Of a stretch of DNA of 64,000 nucleotides, positions 22,939 to 36,049 are shown in pieces. Both the position numbers and the translations under genes were made by a program. Where the stretch lies: the NCBI GenBank assembly GCA_037179385.1, contig CM074184.1, positions 11,922,001-11,986,000 on the forward strand. Reading direction: 5' to 3'. This DNA comes from Holothuria scabra. Taxonomy: Eukaryota; Echinodermata; Holothuroidea; Aspidochirotida; Holothuriidae. Below the pieces are notes generated by a model. It was given only the letters and a program-made list of their open reading frames with translations. It was not told the DNA's origin and did no database searches. The number at the start of each line of letters is the position of its first letter. Position 1 is the first letter of the stretch.

Positions 22939-23719
22939 ATCAAGAAGCAAAGATCAGGTCTTTATATTTATGACAAGGGAGGCCGGCTCCAAAATTCGTC
23001 ACAAATCAGTTTTGTACAATATGACCATGACCCACCGATTCGACTCGGACTTTAGGGTTCCCTATGGTGCTTATAATGATTCACCTCCAAGAAACCCCGG
23101 AGCCTTCGATAAAGATTGGACAAAAGGTAAAACGAAACTGGCAGTTTGGATGGCTAGCAATTGTAAGCTGACTTCATGGCCCAGATCTGAGTTTGTGCAC
23201 AACCTAAGCCAGATTATTCCTATTGACATGTTTGGGAAATGCGGTGACAAGGAGTGTAAAAATGGAGAAGAATGTAGGAAAATCTTACGCCAGTACAAAT
23301 TTTACTTCGCCTTAGAAAACCAGCACTGTAAAGACTACATCACTGAAAAGTTTTGGTATAATGCCTTGTCTAATGATGTAGTACCTATCGTCTTTGGGGC
23401 TAGTAGGAGAGAATATGAAAAAGTTGCTCCTCCACATTCATTTATTCACTTGGATGATTTTTCAAGTATGGAAAATTTTGTTGAATATATCAGACTTCTG
23501 GACAACAATCCTCGTCTTTACAGCTCATATTTTGAATGGAAGAAACACGGAACAGTGAGACGTATAACATTGCGAGAAGAATATACGAAATCCTTAATTT
23601 GTGATATTGCACTTACGTTAAGACAAAAGAGAAATTCCAATGGGCCTTTCCATTTTCAGATGAATGAAAGTTTTTGGGAAAACTCCTGTTTTTTGAATGT
23701 CACCCCTTGGGCAAGATAA
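22939..23719 (+). CDS. Alpha-1,3-fucosyltransferase (GT10), C-terminal catalytic exon
   Basis: This exon encodes about 260 residues of a glycosyltransferase family 10 enzyme, which transfers fucose from GDP-fucose to GlcNAc-containing glycans in the Golgi. Numbering from the in-frame ATG at 22895, visible motifs are FIFMTREAG (24-31, at the usual ESP site), NMTMTHRFDSDFRVPYGAY (42-60), the family signature FALENQHCKDYITEKFWYN (138-156), VVPIVFGA (162-169), PPHSFIHLDDF (179-189) and YFEWKKHG (212-219). Four N-glycosylation sequons are present. The acceptor AG at 22937-22938 sets the exon start, in phase 2; the ATG at 22895 lies in the intron. Family members are about 350-450 residues with an N-terminal membrane anchor and stem, so 5' exons are missing here. 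No frameshift or stop breaks the frame. The exact linkage specificity cannot be told. Confidence 0.93.
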
Positions 23720-24570
23720 AATAGGCAAAAGTTAATGAAATTAGTTGATCGTACGAAAAGTCAGCCGTGGTCTTTCATCTTTCATAGATATCTATCTTTG
23801 GTTTGACGCGTTCTCACTCATCTATTTCATTTCATTTACTGGGGTTTGAACCTTTCACGGCTTGACTGATACAATAGTAAGGTTTGAAGTCAAGTCTTGA
23901 GCCGTTTCCGAGTTCAGAAGGTCCGAGTTCGAGTCAATGAATCCAAGTCCAGAAAATCTCGAGTCCAAGTTGTGCACGAGTCAGCCATTCACGTCCGGCA
24001 GAAAACTTGGCAGAGCGACGAGAGGGAATAGGGTAAGGGGCGAGCTCGATGAACTAGCTAATACCTGGAAAATTTCAACACAAATGAAGGCTGAGAACAG
24101 TGTCCTAATTAGCTGAACCAGGAATAACGTGTTTATATACTCCATCTTACTAGCACCCGTCTCCTTGGCATGCCAAGAAGATTTCACAGAACTGACGGTC
24201 ACCAGATTTGGCAATGAAGTGGGAATATCTGGCTACGAATTTGAAGGTTTTTCTTTCACTGCCATCTTATTTTATGGACATCTCAAGGTTGCCTATAGTC
24301 AGATAGTTAATGGGTGTATTTTGATATAAAGTTACTTTCAAAGCAAAGAATTTAACAATAACTTTGTACATTAATTCAGATGCTATGGAAAATTTACACC
24401 TTCCATGATGTCAATTTTGTCAAGTTCAAATTTCATGAACCTTTTAAACTGGGAAAAGTAAACAAAAGATTACAAATACCTTGTCGAATAAGATTTATGA
24501 CTAGTTAAGGTTGATTTGATGTATGGCTGGGTGTAGTGTGGGAACAACTTCTCATGTTGTCCCTCTTCTT
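23720..24570. other. Downstream of the fucosyltransferase exon, no further gene
   Basis: It should contain the 3' untranslated region, but I see no clear AATAAA signal close to the stop. A degenerate GAGTC(C/T)AAGTC-like repeat lies at about 23885-23985. Confidence 0.4.
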
Positions 24571-24703
24571 ACACTCTAAAATCAAAAGAGTGAACTTAGT
24601 CACTCTTTGATCGAGTGAAAAGTGTAAATTCACTCCATTAGAGTGATAATTAACTCCAAGAGGAGTGAAGTTCCCTCCAAAAAGAGTGAAATTCACTAGA
24701 GGA
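24571..24703. mobile_element. ACACTCTAAAA-type element end with GAGTGAA array
   Basis: ACACTCTAAAA starts the segment, followed by about eight GAGTGAA or TTCACTC words in alternating orientation. It runs straight into another ACACTCTAAAA terminus at 24704 in the same orientation. The terminal word matches the ends of the 5.7 kb element at 41501-47243. Confidence 0.5.
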
Positions 24704-25660
24704 ACACTCTAAAAAATATTGGGCAAATATTTGCCCAACTTTTTACCAACACTGGGTATATATGTGTCCTCCCAACAATTGGGCAAACTGTTGGGCAAAT
24801 GGTGTTGGGCAATGCAATTACCCAGTAGTTTGGCAAAACTGAATGACCAACTTTTAACCAACACTGGGTATATATGTGTCCTCCCAACTGTTGGGCAAAC
24901 TGTTGGGCAATGCAACTATACAGTATGTTGGATGCTTGTTTGGATCTCAATAATTTCAATAGAACCTGATATATGATTACAAAGTACCCTAACACATACA
25001 CCGTTTATCCTCCAAGAGTAGTTTTTTTCTAAAAGTCCCCACGACTCTCTGGCGAAGAGCCAAGGGGCGAAAACCTCCAAGAGTAGTTGGGGGCTTTTTT
25101 CTAAAAGTCCCCACGACTCTCTGGCGAAGAGCCAAGGGGCGAAAACCAAACGATTACTCCCGGAGGAGTTCTGCTCCCTTAAGGAGCTTAACGTCCCAAA
25201 GAGTAGTCCCAAGAGTAGTTGGGGGCGACGGTGCACTTGGCAGGTAAACAGTGAAGTGTGTAGTTTAAAGTATCAAACTTAATCGTGAACTTTGTATATC
25301 TTCTCCCATTGATTATGTAGCAATGAAAACTTCTTTTTTCTATGCCACCATTGCTCTTTAAGTACTTTCGTCCAGATTTTTACTGCTATTCTACCGTTAG
25401 CTTTTTATTTACCAAATACAACCTTATTCAACCATGAGATCTTATAATGAACCACTTATATTACAATAATTACCTGTAAAACTTAACTGATCTTTAACTA
25501 ATCATCTGATTGGTCAATTACATATTCCCCAACTGTTGGGTACTTCAAAACTTGCCCAACACCTTTTACCAACACCTGGATTTTGCCCAACCTTAATTTG
25601 CCCAACAATATGGGTACCCATTTGTTGGGCAATAATTTGACCATGTTATACTACTCATGT
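24704..25660. mobile_element. ACACTCTAAAA-type element with TTGGGCAAA arrays
   Basis: ACACTCTAAAAAATATTGGG begins the segment. A TTGGGCAA / TTGCCCAA array follows to about 24925, including a tandem duplication of about 115 bases (near 24736 and 24850). Similar words recur at 25525-25635. The right terminus is not seen, so the end coordinate is approximate. A tandem pair of retroelement-like tails lies inside at 25010-25160. Confidence 0.5.
25010..25160 (-). repeat. Tandem pair of SINE-like tails
   Basis: Two copies, about 66 bases apart, of a minus-strand stem-loop containing CTTGGCTCTTCGCCAGAGAG followed by ACTTTTAGAAAAAA. They resemble the tail of the U2-headed retrocopy at 21593-21660 in stem position, loop and A-rich end, but not in every base. 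Confidence 0.5.
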
Positions 25661-28600
25661 TTCACTACTCATTAGAGGCTCTAGAGCGTCAAGTGCACAC
25701 CCTCAAAGAAGTAGTCCTTTTAGCTCTGGTTTTGACCAACTTTTGTCAAGATAACCTGCCAGCTGGGTGATGAAAGTCCATGAATATGAAAGAGAAATTG
25801 CCAGAGTGTGGATGTTGAAAATTTGGGTAAGATTGATGGTGATTTTAACTGTTTAAAAAATTGCTGTCAAATGGCGGAGATTTTCCGTATTTGTGAAGAG
25901 GCTAGGGGTGGGTCAGTGTACCCCGCAAAAACTTTTAAGTCCTTCTAGCTCAAAATCTAAACGGTCATGGTATGGAAATTTTGTAATGCCATGATGGGCA
26001 AACTTGTCAGCTATCAAGTGATGGGTGTCTTGAAATAGCTGTGAACTTTGACAAGGATGCAGTGGCTTCGAAAGGGAGCTAATTTAGTGTGTAAGTCAAT
26101 GGGGAAATTATTGGGGGTGTGAGACCTTAGCGGTTCCTTTCTCATAAGAAATATAGTATTGATCCTTAACCCATTGCGATATGGTTCAGCGTTTGGGGTT
26201 AGGGATGTTATTAGGTTTTGGGTTACGGAACATTTTATAAGCTGCAACCGAGAGGTGCTTTTAAAACATCATGACAAGCAATGCCCTTTTCAGATTTTTA
26301 CAGAAAACGTGCAGCTTTACATATAATGTACTTTTCCTGAGTCCTCTGATCTGTTACTTTCACTTCCTGTTTGCAGTTTTTATCTATCTAAGCCAATTAT
26401 TTTTCCCAGCGAATTTAAGCAGTGATCTGTATGGCCTTTCAGCTTGAGTACACAAAACTGATAAGCATCTCTGCCATGCCGTGGAGGTGCAAACTCTTGA
26501 ATAAAAATTCTGCTGAAAATCTGATCAAAAGCCAATAGATCGGGCGGTTGGAAAAAGTGCATTTCTGTGAGGGTTAGTTTCATAACATGATCTTTGCCTT
26601 TGTAATAATGCCTGAATGTGCTTTTCCGAAAGTATGTACGCATTACCTTGAGGAAATTGTAAAATACAGTTCTTGCTAGGACGGTGCATAACACCATTGA
26701 ATTACTGTGATTTTATCCTTGTACATTTGATTATGCATGGTTATAAATTAAGGGTTGGATGTGTGTATATTCCATTACGTCGGACTCACGCTAAAAAGTT
26801 ATAGTTAGAAAAGTATAGAAAATGGTCTTGAATTCTACTAACAGAAGGTTCTCTTCGCATCTTTATGGGCACATGGCCATGAGTCCTGTAATTGTGGAGA
26901 AAAAATTTTTCAAATTAAATGTCAGTACAATAAATCAATGTAGCCTTCAAGACGTCAAATTAAACCATCCATGGAAAGGAGGTAGGCCCGGCCGAAAATA
27001 ATGTAACGTAGACCAAGCTCATTTCCGTTTGGATGTGATTTGTGTACTATGTCATTCAGCAGGGTCAAGCCTCAGAGGTAAGTAGATGGTGTTCACTTGT
27101 AAGAGGTACAAATAGAAGCTACAAAAGATCTTTTGAAGAGTAGCGGAAATCGCAAACATTAGCGACGCTTGAATTCAAGTCTCGATGAAACGAATATTGA
27201 GTCCGATGTTAAAAAAACAAGACGAACGTCTAGACGAGTTGCGGTGCCGACAAACCAAGTCGTCTTGTACTTTAAAGGTGATTTTATATTTTAGGGGGAC
27301 AAAAATACCATTCCAAAATACTTGTATTGTGTTTTGCCCAATAGCAGCTAAGTTAAGTTCCACACTTGTAATCCAGGAACATTGTTCATTCACTTTAGAA
27401 ATGTGGTTGAGGTGGAACGTGTAACACACCAAAGAAATACTCGATTGCCGGTACAATGAGGTTTGCTCATTTTGAACTCATAGTTGACAGTAAATCAGGA
27501 AAAGATGATACAGCAGTTGATTTAGAACTGTAGAAAGAGCAAAACGTCACATCAGATAACATTTCAAACGTCCTTTACAAGCTGTTGCTTGTGCATTCAA
27601 TATAAGGTATCCCTAATGTCCCGGCTCCTAACTCTTTGTACAGCATGAGGGTTTCTGATAAAAGATGGTAAAGCGCCAAAGGCCCAAGACAGACCATTCG
27701 ACCAAACAGACGTTAGTCAAAATTGTATTTTAAGTAGTGCAGTTAATAAGGAAAAACATGCCATTTGTTTAGCTGTTTAGTGAATACAGGTGGAGTACAC
27801 TGTTATGACGTAATGTTGGAAACGATAATGAGTCTGTATGTACATGACAGTAACGTTGTAGTCACTTGGTTGAAGATTGATTTATGTTAATGAACAAAAG
27901 GAAAAATTTCCAATGTTGAACATAAAGAATTTTTAAAGATTAATGGTTTTTAAAAAGTTCTGTACGCTCTGCACCAAGTTTACTCTTAGCTTTCTTAATA
28001 AAAAATTGTTGTAAGTAACATGTAATAACAAGTTAACGAGAATCAAAAGAAATGTCGATATCTCAGATTTACCATAATCTTTACAAATGATGAAATAACA
28101 TAAAAAAAAATATATATAAAACAGCAAAGTAAAAATTCCTTTGTCAGCGTTACTTACACCTACATTCTCTCAACATAAATGTTAATATGATGATATTTCA
28201 CTCTAGCCTTAGGCCTATTGTCACTGTTTCTCAAATTTATATTAATCCCGCACACATACGTCACTACTAACCCTTCGCCGGTAACTTCTTAGTTCAGTAA
28301 TGTATAGACACTTGAACGACGTTGACCTCCACAAATCAGAGAACCGAATCAATCACTTACAAATCATAAAAGATAAATTGCAACATCTATACGTCACTTC
28401 ATGAAACCCGAATACCAAAAATATCGATGTCCGTAGTTGATAACTATTAGCGGCGATTCGTCTGTCATCACATCATTAAACAGTCTCGCTTCTTCCTACA
28501 CTCTACATCAAGAACTTGTTGTCGCCTTTCTGACAGTGACTTCTTACTACGGAACAAAACTGTTGCCATTGCACTGTATAAAAATTGTTTTAATAATTTC

Positions 28601-30993
28601 CATGCATTTCTGTTTCTAATAAAAATAGTAATATAGCAAGTGTATGTATGACCACGACTCGCAACTGATCAAACAATAACCTTAAACATGTAAAAGCAAT
28701 AAGAAAGCAAGGTCTATGAATAAGACTGCACTGTCCAGTAAAAAACGCCGTAAAAGACAAATTTCATCATTCCAACCACCCATATGCAATAGCTCAACAA
28801 ATCACTTTCAAAGAAAAAACGGACTTCATGAAAAATAAACGTTTCGCTGATAACACCACAGCAAGTGACATAACAAAAAAGAGCATAACTAGCTTATAAA
28901 TAAGTGTCTTGCTACTTTACCATTTACGAAATGAACCACCTGGCTAAAAATTTACAATTGCGAATTTTCTTGTACCTGTTCAAAACTTCGTTGTGTAAGC
29001 TAACAATCTAAACCCTCTACAAACGGTCCAAATTTAACGTTTACGTTCGTTTAACATAAATATAAAAAAATGATAAGGCAATCATTTTTAATTGTTTTAC
29101 AGTGACGTAAATCCCGGAGAAGGCAAGGGATGTCTTTGCTTCCTCAAGTAAAAAAGGAAAGCCAAACTGTCATATGGCTCCCTCAAAATTTTAAATAACC
29201 ATTTCAAAATCAACACATTTTTGACAACAGATGAACTATCCATGGCCTTTAAAAAGACCAAATCAGTTGGTTTTCAAGGGCTTCTCCCCCAACAGAAGAC
29301 CCAAAGCAGTCCCTGAATGATTGTGCAAAACCTTCATTCATGCAGACCTCTTCCCAATATCTCAAACAGATCACCGCCCAGCGTAATAAAAAAAGGTTGC
29401 TCTCATCACATACAAATATAAAACGAGATATGAATGAACATGTTAAAACCCTACCGTGCCTACTCTATACATTAAACTATGTGTTCATGTTAACACTTCT
29501 TCATCTTATGATGTGCTCTTCTCTCTAAATGTATAAATATCCCCAAGAACATTCCCTCTGAACTTGGTTTTTTAAGCATTCTTCTTTAGTGGAGCTTCTG
29601 AGCAATGGCAACTCGTGGTGTAAATATGTGGAGGGGTACATAATGAACTTACAATGACTTGTCTTAAATAAAGATGATCATCTTCCCTGTAACCAATAAT
29701 GCCAAACACCGAAAAAACAATTACCACCCACAACAACGAAAAAATAAAATGTACATGTAGATCTTTCGGAACGTATAAATAATACATCACGATCGTCATG
29801 TTCCCTACTTTCCCCATCATCACAACTCTGACTCTTTTCATATCCACTAGAGCCTTTTTTTGTTTGATCCCAACTCTGACATCATCATTTTTCTCCCCTT
29901 CATAACTTTTATCTTGAAATTCACCCCCATACTTTCTTTTTCTTTGTTGCCAACCTTTCCTTTCTACAAAAAAATCTTTGAACGGCCCTTCTTGGGCATT
30001 GTTATATTCTCCACATAATTTTAAACTTTAAAATAACAAATTTACCATAACCAGACACCTTGATAAAACACAAATGTTAATACGAGCCATCTCATACAAA
30101 TAATATTACCTACCAATAACAATGTTTCCCTCCAACAGAAACTTACTTTATGAAAAAACAGTGAACAAAATTCCTCTAAACTATCAAACTTTTTACTCCA
30201 CAGCAACCCCGACCATGTCACTTGAAAAGAATAAATCTCTACAAAGAAATCCTCATATAAATACTCAAAATTCACTACACACCTCGATGAATTAAAAAAA
30301 AAAAACGACCAAAATGATGGCGCTGTGTTAAATTAAACAACATATTATTCACCAGAGTACACACGGACCTGGTTTTTCCGCAAGATTGTTACTAAATATA
30401 GAACACGTTTGCAAATTTTACGTGAAAAAACCCCCCAATTTTACACTCTCACGAAAATCATATTTCCACCAAAACTTAAAAACACGACAGAGAAGTACTA
30501 TCCCTTCAAATTGCACTAAACCGTATTTCGATACCACAAAGCATCTAGAAGGAGATAGAAATAAAGTGCCGGAAAAGTCAGAAATTGACATCGCGATAGT
30601 AACTGCATTAGTTGCGGTTGCCTGCAAGGCAGGCACCTCAACTAAAAACTGCCTGCCATGCTCTCTTCTCAAAGTTAAAATGTTCTGTCGCCAACTCAGC
30701 TACTGTACGTGCATTGTTTAAGAAAGGTATCAGTCCTTGCATCTCAGTTTTATCGACTTTCTCTCAGTCTCATTTAATTTTTTTTTTAGAAGGTCTTTAT
30801 TAAGAATACTAAAAGAGACGTTATTATAAACAGTGTGGACAAAAATATAAATTGATTCATTATATAAAAAGCTCGAGGAGTGTCGACAAGACACTTTAAA
30901 TGCTCTGATATGCAACGACACGCCTTGAAATAACTAAAAATTACTATGGGAATAGAAGATACACAATATAAAGAAATCAATGATACTCAATGA
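25661..30993. other. Long gene-free AT-rich region
   Basis: No exon could be supported. 25905-26110 resembles 51085-51260 (shared words TAAACGGTCAT and GTGTGTAAGTCAA). A 105-codon minus frame at 26380-26697 has protein-like composition but no recognisable motif and no clear splice signals. The rest shows no coding pattern, RNA gene or complete element. Confidence 0.4.
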
Positions 30994-31605
30994 CAGTGGC
31001 GTAGCTACAAAGGGGGGGGGGGAGGAGGAGGGGGGGGTAGGGGACATTGCTCCCCGGCTCTAAAAAGTGAAAAATTCGGAAATTTGCCATCGATGACATC
31101 AGTCAACTACAGTATGGTTTTCCCAATTCAGGCTTTCATGAAATTCCTAATTCTCTCAGATCTGCTGATAAACTAGCTCTATTTTGTATTTATTTACCAA
31201 CATTTTGCAGTCGGGATCCCTCATAATTCAGTTTGGTAAACGCTGGAAATGACAACATCACCAGATCATTAAGTGATATCTGCAACTCCACTGCTATTTC
31301 CATGAATTTCTATCATTCAATTTTAAATTTTTCCTAATATAAGCTCTTGACCACTGAAATGTCGACGTGCAGCCTCAATTTGTAGATCTTAGATAACACT
31401 GTGTAACAACAACGATCGTTGGTAGCTGTGCAATCTCAGACTTGCCAATAGGAAATACAGATTCTTCAGTTCAATACCGAATTTTTCACATTTTCGCACC
31501 GCAAATTACCCCTCAAGAGAGGGGACATTCACACCTAAATAAAAATTCGGAAAATTTGGGCCTTTGCCCCCACCTCCCGGAAAAAGTCTAGTTACGCCAC
31601 TACTG
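30994..31605. mobile_element. 0.6 kb hAT-like element, CAGTGGCGTAGCTAC end
   Basis: It starts CAGTGGCGTAGCTAC, followed by a G-rich tract (31012-31037), and ends with the complement of AGTGGCGTAACTAG. No coding capacity is present. A clean 8-bp flanking duplication is not visible, so the last few bases are uncertain. Confidence 0.55.
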
Positions 31606-32662
31606 AATTATTTTCTTTTCACTCGGCTCAGAAACTTAACCCCTCGTAAGGCAATTAGACAACTTTTACTTTTCTATTCCTTTTACGATAGTCTTCTCTA
31701 CCTTTCATGAAGTACGCTTCTGACATTTGCTATGATATCACGCTAGATAATCCGGAAATGGCAGTTTCCGGTGAACTCGGGGGTATTTTTGGCCAAAATT
31801 TTCTTTGTACTCTCCGTGCCAAGAGTTGGTGGCGGATCAATGCCGGATCAATCATACTTTCAACAAGCTTGTTGCACCATGAAATAATTTCCTCGGAGGC
31901 CTACGTACTTCCATAGATGCATTACCTTATGAGTAGGCAATTATTTCCTATATAAATGTCAATACTGCTATGCATAGACTTGAGCTTAGCTTACCGACAG
32001 ATACCAGCTATTGAAGCTAGGGAATGACATTTCCTTGTTCCGACTAAAGTTAGGCTTTATATCGGGCTGCAGGATCTCTTGCAGGGAGGATATTAATGGA
32101 ATATCCAACTGTTTGCGGTGATGGATAACTGTCTTAAAAAGCACAATATGCTGATAACGAGTTTTTCCAGGTTGAATGATGTAACAAGTTACAAAATGAG
32201 TAACAAAGAAAATATAATGAGTTATTTTTTCGGTGGTAACATAACTATAAAAAAGGGATTTCGTTACTTCCAAAAATATTTTCATCCCCATCAACGTCGA
32301 CGGAACATGTTCCACGACATCTATTTCAGTTTTTTAAACGCAGGTTTTGGCAGTTCTGCATCGCATATTACAATAATGGTGCACTCAAATACTACTACAT
32401 GGGTACTAGCCTATCAAATGGACAAGTCCTTTGAAGTTTACAAACCGTGATGAATTTAAAATAGTCCTTGTAATCCTGTGCACTATCAGAACAGGAGGAT
32501 TTTTTGCTTCAGCTTAGTTAATTTATAGTAATGTAGCTTGGTATTTCAGTTCCCGAGGAACGACGGGAACGTGGGGATAACAGGAAAGTGATTATCGGCA
32601 AAATATGTGTCTCGTTAGTGAAGTAAAAAAAATAGCCTGGAAATTGAAATCAAACAGAACAT
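31606..32662. other. Gene-free stretch
   Basis: No supported gene. The text near 31745-31815 (AATGGCAGTTTCCGGTGA) is loosely similar to 53055-53125, suggesting a diverged dispersed repeat. Confidence 0.35.
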
Positions 32663-32704
32663 TCTGGCCCTTTGTCAGAGGGTCGGGAGGACTTTAGAAA
32701 AAGC
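32663..32704 (+). repeat. SINE-like tail fragment
   Basis: GGCCCTTTGTCAGAGGGTCG followed by GGAGGACTTTAGAAAAAG matches the tail of the U2-headed retrocopy. No head is visible upstream. Confidence 0.5.
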
Positions 32705-32764
32705 TATGGTAATTTATAATAATGAAGCGTGGGTTTTCAAGTTCCCGAGGAACGACGGGAACAT

Positions 32765-35086
32765 CAGGGGTGGCGCCAGCGGGGGGGGGGGGATGGCCCC
32801 CGTCGGGAACCTCTGGCCCTCCCCCTCCCGCCGGGGAAGGTCGGCCATTTCATCGGGGAGGCCTAAAGAATAAAAAAAATAATAAGAAAAAGAAAAAAGC
32901 CTACAAGGACTGAAACTGCTGGATGGGTAAACTTTTTTTGTCTTGAAATGCTATTTTAATACACATTAGAATCGATTTTCAATCACTTCTCCTTTGCTCG
33001 TTTAACCTCATTTCATGTACCTTGTCCTATCTCCTCCCCGTCGTGGAACTGACGACAATTTCCTTCGGGGAGGCCTAAAATGAAGGTAAAAGGACTGAAG
33101 TTACTGGAAGGATAATAATGAACTTTTTTCTTTTTTAACTATTAAATTCTTTTGTAACGGTATTTTAATGCCTATCTGAATCTGTTTTAATTACTTCTTA
33201 CAAGCTCTTTTATCCCTCATCCTATCTTCAGTCTTCAAGGTCATGCCCCCGTCGGGGAAGGCTGCCCTCCCCCCTTTTGTTGAGAAAACCCAGTTTCGTC
33301 GGGGAACCTTCATCTGAATGCCCACCTTAAAATGATAAAAGATGCGGGTCTTATAAACATCAGTTCAGTAATCCGGACGGTCTTCTTGGTTTTGCTCACT
33401 AGAAGACCATATTCTTCACGAAAACTCACAATTCCGAATTTCCTGACAAAAAACAGACGAGAGGTCGTTCAGGTGCATGCAGTGCCCAATGATCTGCCAT
33501 CTGGCCTGCCCCGACAGCCGAATTCTAGCAACGGTAAGAGAATCGGCCAGGATGTTTTGAGCTACACATAATGATAAACAGTGGCGTGAGGCTGTCTCCC
33601 CATAAGTCTGACTGAAAATTCATTTAAAACCACCTTTTAACGTGACATATTTCAAATACGTCGGAAGTAAAATCATTTATAGTCTGGGGTTAGGGCAGTC
33701 ACGTAGAAAATTTCAACTTGGATCTTGCAATTGAATACAACGAAGATTCCTAGTAGAGTCAAACACAGTAGTATGACTTCAATTCCGTCCCACCCCCCCC
33801 CCCACCCAAAAAAGGGACAAGACCATTACATATAATTGTAGCAGTACCTTTTATCTGGGAATTTTCTGATCCACTTATAGCAAGTTGGACCTTTTTTCTG
33901 TTGAATTTAAACGTTCATTTCAAAGGAAAGCTCAAAATAACGATGGCTTCATTTCTAGTTACAAGTCTGGGAAATGGCATTACCGGCTGTTTGACAGTCT
34001 GAGGGACTAGATTTTTGTAACAATTTTCTGTACGTTCCGCGCCAACTGCGCGCCAAGATATTTTGGACGAACAGATTCCTACCGAAACAATGCATGCTGG
34101 CATATTATTCTTCGTTTTGGGACAGTATTATAAAGTGAAATTTTAATTGTGAAAGAAAGCTACAGTTAATAACTTCTTTGTTTCTAATTACCGTACCGGC
34201 CCGGGAAATGCCTTTTCCTGCTGTCTGTTGGTTCTCAATTTTTCAAAAAAATCTGTGTGCTCTTTCGCTCCCAAACCGAAACGCTCCCATACGCCTATAT
34301 ATTTCAATATATAAGATGTAAAACTTCAAATATGTGGGAAGCCAAATTTTTCCGCGGGAAAATTTTCGAATATAATCCCAACAAAACTACAGATCACCCC
34401 CTACTTGATTTTTCTTATAAGAATGTTTGTCATAAAATTACAGTGTTGCCCCAATATAAGCTTCAGATTGTTCAGATTTTCCTATATCGATGGATACTCA
34501 GTAAAGCACTTAAAACCAACTTTTTAAATCACCCCGACATTCTACCTAATTTTGCTCTTGAAAGGCATGTCACTTAATTAAGAACCCAATTTTTTTATTT
34601 TAACCTTGCAAAAAGCAAATTTCCTTATATTTAATCCCCAAATTTCTGCAATGTAATAAGCTCCTAATCTTCAAATCTTCGTTTAAAAAGGGAAAAACTT
34701 CTCGGACAAAGTTCTAGTCTCGTCTTGAGACCTTAGTACGTACAGTGAACTTAGAACGGCTACATGCAAAACCTCAACAGAATTTCAGCTGTCGCGTACA
34801 CATCGTTTTTGATTTTGCCCATATGAAGGATAGATTCTTCAATAAACACCCCAACTCTTTTATGGTCCTTCCAAAAGTCAAAATTGTTTCAAAAATTTAA
34901 TTTTTTTTTCTTCAAAATAAACTCCAGATTTTTAAGTATTTGTTAAAATGAGAGTCCAGAATTTCGGAGCGCTTTGCGCGCCTCAAATTCTGCCGAGTAA
35001 CGTCCCAGCGGGACTAAGTCACCACCTTTGTCGGGGCCTTGAAATGCTGCCCCCCCCCTGTCGGGCAAATCCTGGAGCCACCCCTG
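32765..35086 (-). mobile_element. hAT-like non-autonomous element, copy 4 (inverted)
   Basis: This is the same family as 1061-3294 but in reverse orientation. The window-left end reads CAGGGGTGGCGCCAG, and the window-right end is the complement of CAGGGGTGGCTCCAGG. A perfect 8-bp duplication, GGGAACAT, flanks it at 32757-32764 and 35087-35094. Interior homology includes the complement of the AAATGGTTTTACTTCC block (33664-33680). No transposase frame is present. A G-run occurs near its left end at 32781-32792, in the same relative place as in the other copies. Confidence 0.88.
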
Positions 35087-35094
35087 GGGAACAT

Positions 35095-36049
35095 CACTGG
35101 TAGGTTAGTTCCAAATCAAGACATGTGGTGAGAATATGCTGGGTGTGGGCTGTAGCTTTATTCATGCGAGCTCCTCGGCTCCCTCGAAGACAACTGAATA
35201 TACACTACAGTATCACGAAGTAAGAACGGACAAAAAAGAAAAGAAAAAAAAAAAAAAAAAAACGCCATGCGATTGATGACTTGTTCGAACAGAATTAACT
35301 TCACGTATTTACTCGACAGCAGGATTACGGAAAATGAAACCCAGTCCGGCAAAACAAAGTCTGCTAGCAACAAATCTATCTATGCTGATCTGACAATATG
35401 TGCGTACATTAACATACATGCATGGATTTGTTGTAAGAGTAGTATGCTTTCTTCTTTCTGATCGGGTTTGATCATTCGTAACGTTACTCGGCTACCAAGG
35501 AGTATTCACAAGCAACACACTGTTGTCGGACGTTCCCGGGCAGGGTCTTAGTTTTTAACCTAATTCTGTGAAGGTGTGTTAAAACCGAAGAACGAAAGCC
35601 CAAGACGGAAGACCAGGCTAAGATCGTTGGTCTTCTTTTTTGGTTCTTACGTTTTTTATGCACCCTTCTTAAAATTAAAACGGGGTGTAGAAGATACCTC
35701 GTTCCCACAACGGATTTTCGATTTTTTCCCAAGTCATTTAATAGGTCGTTTTGATAATATATCTGTTCAGTAAATAGCAAGTGGAAACAGAACAGATGCC
35801 ATATCCATGCATTCGTCACTTTCAACGGGATATTTGGGGATTTTGTGAAAGGTGATGGTTCATAGGAATATTTATATTGGATCTTTCGCGAAAGGGACCC
35901 CTGCAAAACGTGTTGTTCATCAAGGTAAAACAAACAAACAAAAAGTGAAAACAACAATATAACAACAAGAGGGCAATCCACGGAGAAAATTAGAAAATTT
36001 TACGGGAGTCTAATGTGAAAACATTTGAACGCAACTTGCAGAACTTTTC
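35095..36049. other. Gene-free stretch
   Basis: Contains an A-rich run at 35235-35261. The open frames on both strands around 35484-35981 overlap each other and carry no recognisable motif. Confidence 0.4.

Noticed and set aside
24704..25660. CRISPR-like array (regular TTGGGCAA repeats)
   Set aside because: Repeat words are short and palindromic, spacing is irregular, and the context is an animal genome and an element terminus.
26380..26697. 105-codon minus-strand frame with fairly protein-like composition
   Set aside because: No known motif, no splice signals and no neighbouring exon, so I do not list it as a gene.
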